A stretch of DNA of 64,000 nucleotides from Haloterrigena sp. KLK7 (GTDB lineage: Archaea; Halobacteriota; Halobacteria; Halobacteriales; Natrialbaceae): NCBI RefSeq assembly GCF_037914945.1, contig NZ_CP149787.1, forward strand, positions 3,224,001-3,288,000. Direction: 5' to 3'. The number at the start of each line of letters is the position of its first letter. The first letter of the stretch is position 1. The notes beneath the pieces were generated by a model. It searched no databases. It had not been told where the DNA came from and was given only the letters and a program-made list of their open reading frames with translations. This document shows, piece by piece, positions 63,216 through 64,000 of this stretch. Made by a program: the position numbers and the translations under genes.

Positions 63216-64000
63216 TTACTGTCGAACGCGCGCTGCCGCCTCGCCTGCGAGGAACCGCTGGACCCAGTTATCGAACCCCGCCTTTCGCTCGAGGAAGGCG
63301 CCGTGACGGGCGCCGGAGAACATCGCGAGTTGGGAGTCGGGGAGCCCCTCGTGGGTCTCCCGGAGGACCGCCTCGGGGAAGAACGGGTCGTCGGTGCCGC
63401 CGATGACCAGCGTTCGGGGCTCGATTTCCCCGAGGCGGTCGGCCCCGTCGTAGTCGTGGACCGCGTCGAAGGAGATCGACACGTCTCGCGGATCGGCGGG
63501 ATTCGGCGGCTTGACGCGTCCGATCGCCCGAGAGAGCAGCGGGACGGCCCGCCGCCGGGCGCCCGTGAACATCTCCTCGTAGAGGCGGGCCCGGATCTCG
63601 GTCCACTCCCCCTCGAGGGCGAGGCGGTGGAGTTCGCGGGCGATCGGCCGACCGCTCCCCGCGAGCCGACAGCCCGAGACGCCGAGGACGAGGCGGTCGA
63701 CCAGTTCGGGCCGCTCGCGGGCGAGCTCCTGGGCGATCAGCCCGCCCATCGAGAGCCCCAGCACGGACGCGGCGCCGACGCGGTCCGCGAGGACGTCCTC
63801 GTAGTCGCGGGCCATCGCGGCGATCGACTGGCGGTCCTCGAGTCCGCGCGGCCGACTGACCAGGTAGACGGTGTAGTCGCCGAGAAAGCGACGGAAGGTG
63901 GCAGCGGTCGTCACCGCGTCGGTGCGGCCGTACTCCCCGTCGAACATCGCGTCGCCGATCCCGGGGATCACGAGCAGCGGCTCCGGGCCGTGGCCGACGC
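63216..64000 (-). CDS. Alpha/beta hydrolase, C-terminal part (5' end outside window)
   Basis: 261 residues are in the window; the frame continues beyond the right edge as VGHGPEPLLVIPGIGD. The nucleophile Ser is in VLGLSMGGLIAQELA, an Asp in IGGTDDPFFPE and a His in ARHGAFLERK, the usual order. RPRGLEDRQSIAAMARDYED and GCRLAGSGRPIARELH are also typical of the family. Substrate unknown (esterase, lactonase or lipase-like). Convergent with the DMT transporter gene. Confidence 0.88.
   Translation of the reverse strand, partial: VGHGPEPLLVIPGIGDAMFDGEYGRTDAVTTAATFRRFLGDYTVYLVSRPRGLEDRQSIAAMARDYEDVLADRVGAASVLGLSMGGLIAQELARERPELVDRLVLGVSGCRLAGSGRPIARELHRLALEGEWTEIRARLYEEMFTGARRRAVPLLSRAIGRVKPPNPADPRDVSISFDAVHDYDGADRLGEIEPRTLVIGGTDDPFFPEAVLRETHEGLPDSQLAMFSGARHGAFLERKAGFDNWVQRFLAGEAAARVRQ

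Overview
The window comes from a halophilic archaeon, most likely of the Natrialbales (Natrinema/Haloterrigena-like). The signs are high GC content, very acidic proteins, Tat-exported subtilases, short or absent 5' leaders behind TATA boxes, and archaeal core genes (fibrillarin/Nop5, RNase J, an archaeal-type PAC2 protein, a tRNA gene without encoded CCA). There is no rRNA, CRISPR array, transposase or integrase. The placement is inference from gene content and style, not from a database search.

Layout. 1-7.8 kb: a partial heme A synthase, a degenerate M24 protein, a winged-helix regulator, glutamate-cysteine ligase, an acyl-CoA ligase, a sequon-rich secreted protein, and the overlapping nop5-flpA pair. 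8-20.3 kb: a potassium island with a two-RCK TrkA, two tandem trkA-trkH pairs (one still led by uspA, the other by a uspA relic), an Lrp-type regulator carrying an RCK_C domain, an amino-acid permease fused to two USP domains, and a third, divergent TrkH. 20.3-30.7 kb: a lone GH43-like protein, DUF63, an inositol-phosphatase family enzyme, a formate/nitrite channel, dodecin, RNase J, UspA, tRNA-Leu(CAA), small proteins, a UbiA prenyltransferase and an HTH regulator.

30.9-38.9 kb: sucCD, a 50-residue zinc-finger protein, a very acidic protein, a J-domain zinc-ribbon protein, DUF3054, an HTH regulator, gcvH-gcvT and a glutaredoxin-like protein. 39-49.3 kb: two tandem Tat-exported subtilases with co-duplicated promoters, a NYN-domain protein, an orphan MEDS histidine kinase, a TatD-like hydrolase, DUF2150, a cysteine-free CysD-like PP-loop protein and an AGE-family epimerase. 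49.3-64 kb: membrane proteins, an aldo/keto reductase, a DUF4129-DUF7269-DUF58-DUF7519 operon facing a convergent moxR, a methyltransferase, the Fe-S repair protein Ric with a metal-regulator-like palindrome upstream, a PAC2 protein, an RNA m5C methyltransferase split from its PUA-like domain, a DMT transporter and a partial alpha/beta hydrolase.

How the genes work together. The clearest theme is K+ and osmotic homeostasis: TrkH pores, RCK gating subunits and USP proteins lie in one 12-kb block that has grown by duplication. The second theme is the MoxR/DUF58/DUF4129 membrane module. Most of the rest is housekeeping. I do not see a defence system or a clearly new pathway. The strongest oddities are the trk duplication with its uspA relic, the Lrp-RCK_C hybrid, the structured interval between tRNA-Leu and uspA, the split RsmF-like pair and the cysteine-free PP-loop protein.
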